From Selaginella moellendorffii (lineage: Eukaryota > Streptophyta > Lycopodiopsida > Selaginellales > Selaginellaceae), in NCBI RefSeq assembly GCF_000143415.4, contig NW_003314272.1, positions 2,195,728 to 2,259,727 of the forward strand: 64,000 bases of DNA. Reading direction: 5' to 3'. The notes under the pieces are model-generated. The model made no database searches and was not told where the DNA came from. It saw only the letters and a list, made by a program, of their open reading frames with translations. Within the stretch, counting starts at the first letter, position 1, and each line of letters begins with the position of its first letter. Of the stretch, positions 10,779-21,982 are shown in pieces. The translations under genes were made by a program, and so were the position numbers.

Positions 10779-13700
10779 TTACCTGAGATCGTCGTCCACG
10801 GAAGAAGCATTGGACGCAGTGGAGGTTCTCCGCGAGACTGTGCGTGGCTTTGAGAACCGACTCGCCGGCTCGCTGTGGAACGGGGACGGTGGAGGGAGGC
10901 CGGGGAATGGCTTTCCTGGCTCGTCCGAGAAGCTGGATCCCGACGAGCGCCTCCTGTGCCTCCCTGCTCGAGGCGACTGCGTGACGCTGGCGCTCTCTAA
11001 AACACCACCCTTAGGAGAAACAACCGCTCGCTTTGCAGCGTCTGGCGGAGCGATTGACTCGCCGTTGTCTTGGAAGCATATCACGTTGACGCGCGTCCTC
11101 TTGAGCTCAGATGGCAAGTACTGTGCTCTTACGTCGTCAGCGCGAGCCTGATGGAATGAAGCTCGGATTAGAAGATGTTTTAATGGAACGAGAAAGCTCG
11201 CTCTCTACCTGTATGTCGTCCACGTTAGGGGGAGCTTGCACGCTTTCCTCGTCTTCGCTCCCTCGAGTCAAACGACGATTGTGCCCCGTGCTTTCGCTTG
11301 ATTCACCACCAACGTCTTGCACTTTCTCGAGCAGGACCTCCCGCAGGGAGGTTAGCAAGGCCTTTGCATCGCTCGTACAATACAGGCTGAAAACGGACTC
11401 CAAGTAATCCAGCTAAAAAGTCACGAAGATCAAATCACATGTCCGGATCTTGTGAGCTCGTACCTCAAGCATTAGTTGACAGAACCCGTTGACGTCGAGA
11501 TGGTTGAGAGCCTTGGACAGGTTTTCACTTGCTGTGGTGTGCAGCGCACGTATAAGCCCCTCGAAAAGAACGCATATGACCTTGCGGACAAAGGTTTTGG
11601 CTCCAGCGTAAACCTGCGGCGGGAGATAAACTTAAATCTTTCAGACACTGAGATGATAGAGCTTACCTCTGCATGTACAGCAACCAGTGGATGAAGAAGC
11701 TCCACCGCCGCGTCACGTATTCCCTAGACGTGCACAACAAAGAAACTCTAGCCAGCGAAGAAGTAGCCACAAGTACCTTGACAGGAGGAGCAGATGCCCA
11801 TTGAGTCCCATCATCTAATATGTAACTGGCTGCAGTAGTTCCTACCGATGAAGCCTGGACGTCGTCAAAGAAATTTCATAACTGATGATGTCATAAGAGA
11901 AATACCACTCACCTTGACGTAGTTGTACTCATTCAAAATCTTGTCTTCTAAAGCCGAGAAGGCAGCCACAACTTCGCTTTCCGTAGGTGAAATTTCAACT
12001 ACCGGCTCTTTGGCGTTCATTCTGTAAAAACGCACAAAGTTTAGATAAAATAGAGATCAAGTGCGAGCTGATACCTCTCTCGGGTCCAAACATCCTTGTG
12101 TTTGCTCGAAAGTTCTGGCAACAAAATACTTTTGATGAAACCAATATTACTTAGCACCATCAAGAGTTTCTGGTGAGGATTATTAACTTCCACCCCGACT
12201 TGAAGTCCGACAAACTTATTATTTGCCGAAAGTGTATCTGCAGCCATATTAACAATTTTTTTATCTAAGAGCTCTGCAACAAAACCACCATGAGCAGGTA
12301 AGCTTTTATACTTTGCAGAATGGTCACTCACCTAGAACGTCCAAAAAGCACTCATAAAATGCAGTCTGTAAAGACGCCTGCATCTGACCGAGTTGAGTAG
12401 CCAGATTATTAGGCGGAGTTGGCTCAAGTTTCACCTTATCCAAAACCCTGTGTTGATAACCTTTTCGGTTAAAAGAAAGGAAACAAAATCAGCCGGTAGC
12501 GTACTCTTTCATGTGTTCTATCGTTGAGTTGAGAATGTCACGAAGCTTCAGAGGAAGTGAAGAAATCGCATACGAGGATTCATTCCGTTCTACGGCGGGC
12601 ACTGGTATCCAGTCTTCCTCTTCTACCAAATCGGAAGCCTTTTGCCGCATCAAAGAGCAAAACTTGAAAATAAATTGATGCACAAGTTCCATCTTTAACG
12701 TTGTCAATGTTTGAACTGTTAACCATCCATAACGTTAACAATACTATTTCACAACTTTAAGCTATACCTGCGCCGACAGGAGAACAATCCTTTCCAGAAA
12801 GAGCCGCACAAGCCTTTGAAAGCTCCCACAGAGCTTCTCGCATATACCAACGCATCTCTGTTGCTTCCGCGAGTGTCGTAAAAGCAGTGTGAACCTTGCA
12901 TGGAAAATCAAACATTTTAAGAACAATTTTGAGAATAAAGAATAAATTCTTACTTTAGATTCGTACGAGCCTACAATTCCTTGGACCATAGCTACAACTT
13001 CATCGAGAGAGTGTGAAGTGTATTGAACAACCACTTTGGGTTTTTCTTCAAAAGGATAGTTTTCATGATCACGGTCTTTCGGCTCTGCCTTCTGTGTACT
13101 TGGACGTGATACCTTGACAAGGGAAACATTTATACATTCAACTAACGAAAGAAACCATTTAACGAACACTCACCTTTGCAAATTTTCCCTTGAAAATTGA
13201 TAATGCCAGTCTCCAAAAATCAGGAACATACTGAATAATAACAGCTGAAAGCCTGCGTATAAGCCTTCCAAACAGTGCATCAGATTCGTCGTTGATAAAA
13301 TCTCTAATTTCAGCTTCCGTTGCATCATCTTCTTGATCCACAATAAATAAGGAAATGTCAACCTCAGTCTGCAAAACCCAAAACATAATAAGCTACACAC
13401 TAACACTCAAAGCGTCACTTACCGACTTTGGCGATTCACTTTGCAATTGCTTCCATCGGGCATCCGATTCCACTTTTTGCTGCAAACGTCCATGCAGGTT
13501 ATCCATCTGAACCTCGTGTTCTAGGACGCATGCCTCAAGAATCGATCGAATCCGCCGCTCCTATCACCAGTTTAAAATATGATTCCCATTTGAAAGGCTT
13601 CCTTACTTGCATACTTAAGTACTGCCAGACAGGGTCAGAGTCAGGATCCAACTCAAGTAGTAGCCGTATTGCATTTTCGAGCTGCCAGATCGAGATGGTT

Positions 13701-15275
13701 AAGCATCTGTTATATCGAAAAAAATGCTATACCTGCGAAAATTCGGCATGAGGGTCTTCCATGCATCTCGAGAGCATGTCTTTTAATTCTTGCACAACTT
13801 TCTCGACTTCTTCAAACACGCGCTTTAATATTCTTCCCTGCAATGCATTGTTAGTAGGTAATCCCAAGGTCTGACTGCTACTAACATGTGAAGGAAGGAC
13901 GAGCGACTTGGTCTTTTTGTACTCTCTCACAGCCATGTCATATTCACATTTGCTGATATGCCCACGTATTGCGCTTGGAAGGTTGAATAGTGTTCGGAAA
14001 CGTTGCAGCATTCCTTGAACAGATCGAATTCGTTCAGCTTGAGCCTGAAAGCTAAGAAGTTGCAATTTCCAAAAATAATAAAATACAACTTGATACCTGC
14101 CGCTCGAGGAGAGGTCCAAAAGCTCGCTTTGCTACCTCGTCCAAGTCCTGAATAGCATGAGTTAAGTGTGCAGTGCCCGCGCCTTCGGCATCCGACTCTA
14201 TCTGTTGCAATTTTGAGTGTATATCTGCAACAAGGAGTAAGCGACGAACCACTGAAATATCAGCACATACCGTCAATCGTATTTTTACACGATACAAAAC
14301 ACTCAAAGTTTTCCTTGACAAGAAGCTTTAGCTGCTGCTTTCGGTTTTGCAGATCCATTTTTAAAGCCGCGTCTCCGTGTTCCAAATCGGAGGCTTTGGT
14401 TCTCTGATGAATGCGTGCCAAAAAGTACTTCGGATCGAACTTTTCCGAATGATACAGCACTTTTTCTGCATTGGAAGACATAAATTTAAAAAAAAAACAA
14501 TATTTCTATCTTTTCCTAAGAAACCTCGACTTGTAGGATCTCGGGCCGGAGCATCTTGCACTGGAGCTTTTGCTCCCGGAGAGGCTGAGTCACTTATCAA
14601 CGTGAGGGACTTCAAATCTATCGTCCTGTTTGAGAAAGCAGAAGCTTAAGTCTCGAAAAGTTTAAAAGTAAGAGTAAAACAACTAGAGCACTCACCCGAG
14701 ACCCAGAGGATCGATCAAATCCTCTCGGGGATAAACCTCTCCCCCAGCCATGGTCGCCCTGCGGGCAAGAGTCGACCTCCGCAATCCTGGAGCAGCTCTT
14801 GCCTCACGCATGGCACGAACTCTTCGGTGGAGCTGAAAGAAAAGCAGAGGAACGAAAAAAAACTAAGAGCAAAACAAACGAGAGAAGATCACTCTACCTC
14901 TTCTTCGTTAACTTTGCTCCAAGACTTCGGTTCTTCCTCCTCCACCTCCTCGTCACTAAAATCCTCGATCCCAAGATCCGCGTCCCTGCTCGCATCCACC
15001 GGCTTGGCAGTGGCAGCGGCAGCACGAGGAGCATCGTCGTCATCATCGTCGGAAGAAATGCTCAGGAGCTCCACTTCCGATTCGTCGTCCTCCATTGGAT
15101 GAGGAGCTGGATTGTTTAATTGCTGGCGCTGTGCGGGAGGAGGAGCGGCGGGCGGCTTTCGAGAGGGCGGCGGCGGGCGGGTGTAGCGGACGTCTCGCTG
15201 CGCTTGCTCCTCCAATGCGCGCTGTAGCAGCTCCTCCTCGTCCTGGTCATCTTCTTCCTCGGAACTCGACATCAT
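10779..15275 (-). CDS. SEC5: Exocyst complex component SEC5 (EXOC2)
   Basis: Large many-exon gene read from the ATG at 15275 to a stop at 10779. The N-terminus is the family's acidic leader: MSSSEEEDDQDEEELLQRAL, then DDESEVELLSISSDDDDDD. Later exons give VLYHSEKFDPKYFLARIHQ, KENFECFVSCKNTIDGM, IRSVQGMLQRFRTLFNLP, VREYKKTKSLVLPSH, MVLSNIGFIKSILLPELS and VELLHPLVAVHAEV. The C-terminus has GHNRRLTRGSEDEE and LKRTRVNVICFQ before a disordered serine-rich tail. These match plant SEC5 in order. SEC5 is a subunit of the octameric exocyst that tethers secretory vesicles to the plasma membrane. Two TTTTT-bounded tiny introns are typical of the locus. It is divergent with the sulfate transporter (429 bp between starts). 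Confidence 0.93.
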
Positions 15276-15704
15276 CAGCGGCGCACGACACAGAGATCCG
15301 TTCCAGGTGCTTTAGATTGTTCGCTAGATCTACGTCATACCTTGCCGCGCGAGCGAGAGGACTCTAACCCTAGCTCGAATTGGATCGCGCGCAGAGTTTT
15401 AGGGTTCTTCGTCTAGGGTTTATTGGCGATGATGATAGATCCCAGGCGCGTTGCTGACGATCCAGGAGGCGCAATGCGGTGCCGAGAGCACCGGCACTTC
15501 TCGCATTCCGCGGAGCTCCTGGCGTCGGAGGTATCCGATCGCCGCCTCCGCGAGAGCTGCCTGGCGCATTGGCTCGCGTCGCTTCTCCGTGTGATGATCC
15601 TGGTTTTCAATCTGATGCTCAGCTCCTCTATTTCGTGGAAAGGGTCCTAGTAAAGTCCAGTCGAGAACCCTAAAGAGTTGTGGTCCAGGGTTTCCGAGCT
15701 GGAG
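15276..15704. promoter_or_regulatory. Divergent promoter SEC5 / SULTR4 with telo-box-like motifs
   Basis: This stretch carries AACCCTAG (15366), TTTTAGGGTTCTT (15397-15409) and TAGGGTTTATT (15414) within 60 bp. An ATG-initiated short frame from about 15429 to 15650 lies upstream of the transporter start on the + strand. It could be an upstream ORF or part of the leader, but nothing shows that it is translated. Confidence 0.45.
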
Positions 15705-18530
15705 ATGCCGATCCGCGAGGATCTAGTGAGAGTTCTCCAGATCAAACACCCCACCAATAGCTCCAGCACCTCCAGCGGGTGCGACGACGGCAATTCCAGA
15801 TGGAGCCAGCGATTGTGCTCACGATTCAAGCTGGAATCGGTGCTTCCTTGTGTTTCTTGGATGTCGTCTTATCGAGTGCACGAGTATCTCAGGGACGATA
15901 TTCTTGCTGGGATCACGATTGGAACCATGCTCATACCTCAGGTACTTAGAGCTTCCCTTTTTTCTCTCTTGTTTTTCTTTAGCTTGATCGATGTTTCTTA
16001 TAGGCTATGTCGTATGCGAAGCTTGCCGGGCTACCTCCAATCTGTGGACTTTGTAAGTTTTCTATCTTCGCGATTTTTTTCTCTTTCGGTCTGTGCTTAT
16101 GGTTTTCAATGTTTTCCAGACGCTGGCTTTGTACCAAACTTGGCATATGGTGTCTTTGGTTCCTCTCGTCAGGTAGCAAATGGTCCAGTAGCTCTTGTGT
16201 CACTTCTTGTGTATAATGTTCTCTCGGGAATGGTCCCTCCGGAAGCTGAAAACTACACACAGCAATATGTGGCGCTTGCTGTTCTTTTGGCGTTAATGGT
16301 AGGCCTTTTGGAATGCACCATGGGAATTTTGAGGTAAACAGTTTCTTGCCTCTTCTCTTAAGCTGTTAACTTCGTCTTGAATCCACAGGTTGGGTTGGCT
16401 TGTTCGTTTCATCAGTCACTCTGTCACCTCGGGGTTTACTTCGGCATCCGCGATCATAATCGGACTCTCACAGGCCAAGTATTTCCTCGGGTACAGTATT
16501 TCAAGGAGTACAAAGATTGTGCCTCTTCTTTGGAGTATTATGCAAGGGTACAAGGAGGTATACTTGTCCTTGTTGCTTGAGCCTTACTGTTTTATTTCCT
16601 CTTTCATGTATTCAGTTCCAGCCGATTCCGTTTCTGATGGGATGTTTAATGCTGTCAATTCTTCTTTCTATGAAACATGTGGTAAGCTAAGTTCTTCGTA
16701 CTTGTCGGTCTTTAGTTTTCAACTTCTTTCCAGGGGAAAACAATCAAGCGGTTCAGATCTGTACGAGCAGCGGGGCCATTGACGGCTGTTATAATCGGAA
16801 CTGTTTTTGTTAAACTGTTCCGTCCGCCATCTATCAGTGTGGTAGGTATGCCTTTTCACAGCACCTGGTTCCTTTAGCTAATAAAATGTGTTTTAGATAG
16901 GGGAGATTCCCCAGGGGCTACCACAATTTTCTTTAGACTACGATTTCAAGGATGCCAAAGGATTGTTGTCAACCGCATTTGTAATAACTGGTGTAGCGAT
17001 CTTGGTGAGTAGCTGGCACAAAGAAAATACTGTCATTAACGTGACATTCTTCGCAGGAATCAGTTGCTATTGCTAAGACGCTTGCAGCAAAAAATGGATA
17101 CGAGATTGATTCCAACCAGGAAGTAAGGATGTCCTCGTGTTATTGACTGATTGTGACAAATCTTTTCAGTTGTTTGGACTTGGTGTGGCAAACATACTGG
17201 GTTCATTGTTTCAATCGTATCCTACCACTGGTAAGTTTTATTTAAACTCTGAGCTTCGAACTAAAACCAATATAATGCGCGCAGGATCCTTCTCTAGATC
17301 TGCCGTCAATCATGACGCGGGCGCACACACCGGGTTATCGGGAATCGTCACGGGATTCATGATTGGTTGCGTGCTTCTGTTCTTAACTCCGCTTTTCTCA
17401 GATATTCCACAGGTTAGTAGACTGAAACATGCTACTAGTCTCCTCTTACCTCTTACTTCCTGTTCAGTGTGCTCTAGCGGCTATCGTTGTCTCCGCCGTG
17501 GCAGGGTTGGTACGTGGCCATCACGCTTTGATAATTGTCATCGCTAATATGTTATGGATACAGGTTGATTACGATGAAGCAATATTTTTATGGAGAGTCA
17601 AGAAAAAGGATTTTTGTCTTTGGGTTGCGGCATTCGCCAACACACTATTTTTTGGTGTTGAAATTGGGGTGCTCATTGCGGTATGTGAATCCCTTTATAT
17701 TCCTTCCTTTTTAACTCTCACATAACTGCAGATTACGCTTTCATTGGTTTTTGTTATCTACGAGTCAGCAAATCCCCATATTGGTGAGGGAATTCTCCTT
17801 TTTCTTTCGCTGGACTGTCTTATCTTTTTGTTTCAATCAGCCATTCTGGGACGCCTCCCAGGAACGACAGTATACAGAAACGTGAGACAGTATGCAGACG
17901 CGTACACATACCATGGGATCGTCATTGTACGTATTGATGCCCCGATGTACTTCGCAAACATCAGCTTCATCAAAGACAGGTCACCCTCTCCTCTCTTTAT
18001 CTTTTGTTAAAGCGTGTACGTGCTTTCCCTTCACTTTTGTTTCACGCACTTCTTGCAGGTTGAGGAAATATGAGCTGTGCTCTAAAGGCACAGCCAGCAG
18101 GGGCCTCAGGACCGAAGACATCCGCTTCGTCATCATCGAAATGTCTCGTAAGTTCTGACCGTCTATGGATGTTTCTAACGTTTGGAGCAGCTGTAACTTA
18201 CGTCGACTCAACTGCTATTCATGCCATCAAGGAGCTCTACCTCGAGTACAAGTCGCGCAACATTCAGGTTTGCGAATTTTCCTCAAGAGCTGGAGTGACC
18301 ATGATAAAGTTCTTGGTTTTTTGTAGATGGCACTGTCCAATCCAAACGAGCAAGTCATGAAAACGTTGGATCGAGCAGGCATTCCCGAGCTTATTGGGCT
18401 CGAGTGGTACTTCGTGCGCGTTCATGATGCCGTCCAAGTTTGCCTCTCGCGCTTGCAAAAGGAAAACTATCCACGCCCAGATGGTGATGAAAGCGCTCCA
18501 TTGGTAATCGTACAGAGAAGAGGCGATTAA
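15705..18530 (+). CDS. SULTR4-type sulfate transporter (SLC26/SulP with STAS domain)
   Basis: Seventeen or so short exons encoding a SulP/SLC26 transporter of about 650 residues. I chose the ATG at 15705 (MPIREDLVRVLQIKH); the frame is open slightly further upstream without an ATG. Conserved pieces in order: DILAGITIGTMLIPQ/AMSYAKLAGLPPICGL, FGSSRQVANGPVALVSLLV, GWLVRFISHSVTSGFTSASA, IGEIPQGLPQF, ESVAIAKTLAAKNGYE, LFGLGVANILGSLF, GSFSRSAVNHDAGAHTGLSG, CALAAIVVSAVAGLVDYDEA, LGRLPGTTVYRNVRQY, then a STAS domain with PVTYVDSTAIHAIKELY. The wording LFGLGVANILGS and PGTTVYRN fits the vacuolar SULTR4 group, which releases sulfate from the vacuole. The tonoplast location is inferred from this similarity. 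Introns are around 50 bp. Confidence 0.92.
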
Positions 18531-18850
18531 AGTGTGGTGTGTAAAGCATACCTTTTAGACTGCTGGCATATTCGATACGGACGGCCACGATCGGTTAGAA
18601 AACCATCCCGTTTGCATTTCGAATGATGAACGCGCTGGATTTTAGGGTTCTTCGCAACGACGCGCTCTCGCCGCTCGCCGCTTGCTGCTTGCTGCTCGCT
18701 GCTCGATTTGTGCAATGCTGCAGATCGCCACGATGCATTGGAAGGGATGTCAAAGGTAGTGCGGAGCTCCTGATCGATCGGTGCCAAAGCCATGAATTTT
18801 CGCACGCGCGACCGAGAATGTAGCCTCCCCGCTGCCGGATTTCGTTAGAG
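18531..18850. promoter_or_regulatory. Intergenic region with telo-box-like motif
   Basis: 320 bp between two + strand genes. It contains an exact TTTTAGGGTTCTT at 18640-18652 and an imperfect GCTCGCTGCTTGCT simple repeat near 18670-18710. It probably holds the SULTR4 terminator and the promoter/leader of the next gene. Confidence 0.4.
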
Positions 18851-21217
18851 ATGGAGGAAATCGAGCACGTCGTGCAGGTTTTCCGGGGGATGCACTTCAA
18901 CGAGAGGGCGTTGGAGAGGAAGTATGCGATGGCCTTCACAGGGCCGATCGATCAGCTCTTTGACGACGAAAGCGTCAGGATTGCTGCCGCCAGAGCGCTA
19001 GAGGTATGTCTTCTTTCTTGCATTTCTTTCTCTTTTCTTAGTTTTTCTTCTCTTCTTGGTAGAACAACGAAGGGGATTTGAGCGCAATCGGAGACAATGG
19101 CTACAGGGCCGTGATACATGAGCTCTTTCTTCTACAGAAGTGCGTCGAGAAGGATCCCATGCGTGTTGGTGTGCCGCGAGTAGAACTGCCCAGCCCGCTA
19201 GCGAAGAAGGCGAAGGCTAATGCTTGGAGTTCTAGCCGACCCAAGCCTGGACAGCTATTGCTGGAAGCGGCTACTGAGAAGCTTGCGGCCACCGAGGACT
19301 CGAGAATCTGCAGCAATGTTTGTGACGAGAACTTTGCGTCCACTTCCGGCCGAGACGAGGAACTTCCGGAGTTCCCTCCTGGCTTTGAAGATTTTGGAAA
19401 GGTAATGCTGCTGCCAGTGCGTCAAGCTTATGACTGGGGGATTGTCGTCCAAGGCTGTGAGCTCTCGGAGTTGAAGGGGCTGCTCCATAGCAGATTGGAG
19501 ATCGTTCCAGCGCCGGCCGATGAACTCGCCATTGTTTCGTGCGAGGACAGTGGTGGAGTTTTCAAGTTTGTGTCGGGCGTGGTGGCGGAGATGTTTTATG
19601 AGGCTTGCGTGACGAGTCCACCTGTGGTACAAGGGAGGGAGCTTTCCGTTCAGAGGCTGTACGCGCCGGCTGAGATTCCTTCCGTGGACTTCGTGTGGCG
19701 ATCCTCGTCAACTTTGCTTTACTTTCGGGGAGACGGGGCCCGGAGCAGCCTCAAGCAGCACTTTGAGAAAGTTTTGCCGGAAAAAAACGTTGGAGAGGTG
19801 GTCCGATCGATGCATATCTTTCCGGAGGGATTGGACGCACTGGTGGAGCTGGAGTCGGACCTGGTAGCGGATCTATTCTTTTACCGGTGCGGCAAGAACA
19901 GGTGCTTGGAATGGGATTTCCTGGTCTGTCGTAGCAAGGTCATGCCACCGGACGACGAAGTGGAGCCCTTCATCGACGTAGTGTCCATACCTGACTTGAA
20001 CTGGCCGATCAAGAGTATCAACCAGGCAGCGGACAGCAACAAGGTGCCACAGCCGGCATCCAAGAGGCTTGAGATTCGGCTTCTTCCCGATAGTGTCCAG
20101 GCCGTCAAGGCGAAAGATACTCAGGCTGCGGGTGAAACACAGTTGCCGGTCAGCGATTCTGATACTCGGGCGCTCCGAGGCGATGGCAACTTGAAGACTG
20201 GCACTACTAAGGCTCCCCGTCCGACGAAAGGAAAAGAGATTCCGTTTCAACTTCGACTCATGCCTGCGAGCAAAAAGCTGGTGGTTCTCGAGGATGATAG
20301 AGCTTGTCTTGCAACGTTTTTCGAGACCCTTCTCCTGTGGAGAAAACCGGACGAGTGCTGTCAAGTCTGCAGTCCGCGGCCCAACATGTCGATTGTCAAG
20401 TGCAGCTCCGAAGCTGCGGCGGACGCCATCATGGATGCGTACGTCGAAGAGCCGCAGAAGTTTATCGTCGACGGCCAACCGCTTCAGGTCCTCCGAGACA
20501 GGTCTTACCATCGTCCCGGCGCGGTCAACAAGATGTATACCGTGGAGGACGAGGACCCAGGTGAAGTCAGCGTCTCGGGCCTTCCGGATCTCCCACCGCA
20601 GTTACTCAAGGCGGCTCTTCGCGAGCTCCTGGATAGGACGTTCGCGTCGGACTCGTCCGTCAGAGAGCACGGAAACGGGCTGTTCAAGGAGTACCATCAG
20701 AAACACGGCGTGAGCTACATTAGCTTCTACACCGTGGCGACCACAGTAGCGCTGCTTAAGCTCAAGCATCCCATCACGCTTGGTGGCAAAGTTCTCAGCT
20801 TCGAGCATCACGGCCCCAAGAGAGCACCGGAGCGAGGCTGGAGCCACAAACTTGACAGGCATGGCCGGAGTCACGAGCAGCACCAGCCAGGCTTTTGGCA
20901 TGGTAAAAGTCCAAGCCCAAAGGAAGGTGAGGCATACTTTCGCCGAGCCAGGGGTCGTTCTACCGAAGAGAGGCAGCTCGGCATCGTCCGTCGAGAGCTT
21001 GATCCTTCTCCTCGATGCGATCCCTTCAACGAGAAGTTCCTCAGGCTTCATGAACCTCAGATTTTGGAAGGCGAGAGGTCAGTATCTCTGTTAAGAAACT
21101 CAAGCTTTGGTGTTCTTACTGTTTGATGGCAGGCATGGTCATCGTCGGAAGCGTTCCACCTGTATCGCATTCGAGGAACACTTCTATGATCACCGCCAGG
21201 TTACTTGGAAGAGGTAA
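18851..21217 (+). CDS. Unrecognised protein with RRM-like repeats (about 750 residues)
   Basis: Three exons: 18851-19003, 19063-21077 and 21133-21217, with introns of 59 and 55 bp. Exon 2 runs on to an in-frame stop at 21126. A GT-AG intron (AGAG/GTCAGT ... GGCAG/GCATGG) joins it in frame to a last exon ending VTWKR, and this changes the C-terminus to a basic GERHGHRRKRS tail. The N-terminus (IEHVVQVFRGMHFNERALER) looks helical. The body holds at least three alternating alpha/beta stretches resembling degenerate RNA-recognition motifs, for example SIVKCSSEAAADAIMDAYVE and GEVSVSGLPDLPPQLLKAAL. I cannot name the family. RNA binding is an inference from fold-like spacing and the basic tail. It may be lycophyte-specific. 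Confidence 0.75.
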
Positions 21218-21355
21218 TCGATCGAGATTCGTGGTTTTGGATAAGAAAACTAACACAACTATGATCAGCCATGTAAATCTGAGTAAAAACTTTGCCAAGA
21301 TGTTTTGATAAAATGCCTCGCACTGTCAAACACACCATAACATCGTTGGGTGTGA

Positions 21356-21776
21356 TCACTTCTTAGAATCATCGTCCACGAGAATGCCCAGGAGCTCCTC
21401 CTCGCGATAGAGCGTATACCTGGACGAAGCAATCAAATCAAACATCTATCGAGGGAAGGAATCACTCACTCTTTTTGGCCGAGCTTGACAACTTTGCCGC
21501 CGTGCTCGGGCAGGAGGACCTCGTCCCCTTCCTTGACGCACAGAGGAATCATCTGCCCGTCCCGGAGGCGCCGCTTCCCAGTGGCAATCACTGTTCCCGA
21601 ATTGTACTGCGTGACAATGACCAAATCTCAGACAAAAAGGAGGAAGAATCGAGCAATCACTCTACCTTGGTCAGTGAATCCGGCAGCAAGACCCCGCCCA
21701 TCGACGCCGCCGGAGGAATAAACTTCTCCACGAGCACTCTGTCGAGAAGGGGAGCGAGCTTCGCGAAAGCCGCCAT
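21356..21776 (-). CDS. CPN10: 10-kDa chaperonin CPN10 (GroES family), mitochondrial
   Basis: Three exons encode about 103 residues, the normal size of a single GroES domain. From the ATG at 21776: LAPLLDRVLVEKFIPPAA, mobile loop SMGGVLLPDSLTK, then after an intron YNSGTVIATGKRRLRDGQ, GDEVLLPEHGGKVVKL, and a last exon YTLYREEELLGILVDDDSKK. CPN10 caps CPN60 and closes the folding chamber in the mitochondrial matrix. The absence of a second GroES domain excludes the plastid CPN20. Both introns have clean GT-AG ends, with junctions falling in TK/YN and QKE/YT. Confidence 0.93.
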
Positions 21777-21982
21777 CGTCAACAAACCCTAAAATCCCGG
21801 CTTCGTCTAAAACCCTGGAAAGAGTTTTCTAGAACCCCAGATTCTATCAAATAAAGGTATATTCCATTAAACCTTAGATGAGCTTATCTACAGAAAAATC
21901 TCCCCGTCAAAACTCGTCTCCTTCGACCAGAGATTGCTCACTCTCCTCGATCGCTTTGGCGGCCGATGGATCGATCGCCCAA
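21777..21982. other. Short intergenic with AACCCTAAA motif
   Basis: About 200 bp between CPN10 and the PPR gene, both on the minus strand. AAACCCTAAAA at about 21783 is a telo-box-like promoter motif for CPN10. Confidence 0.4.
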
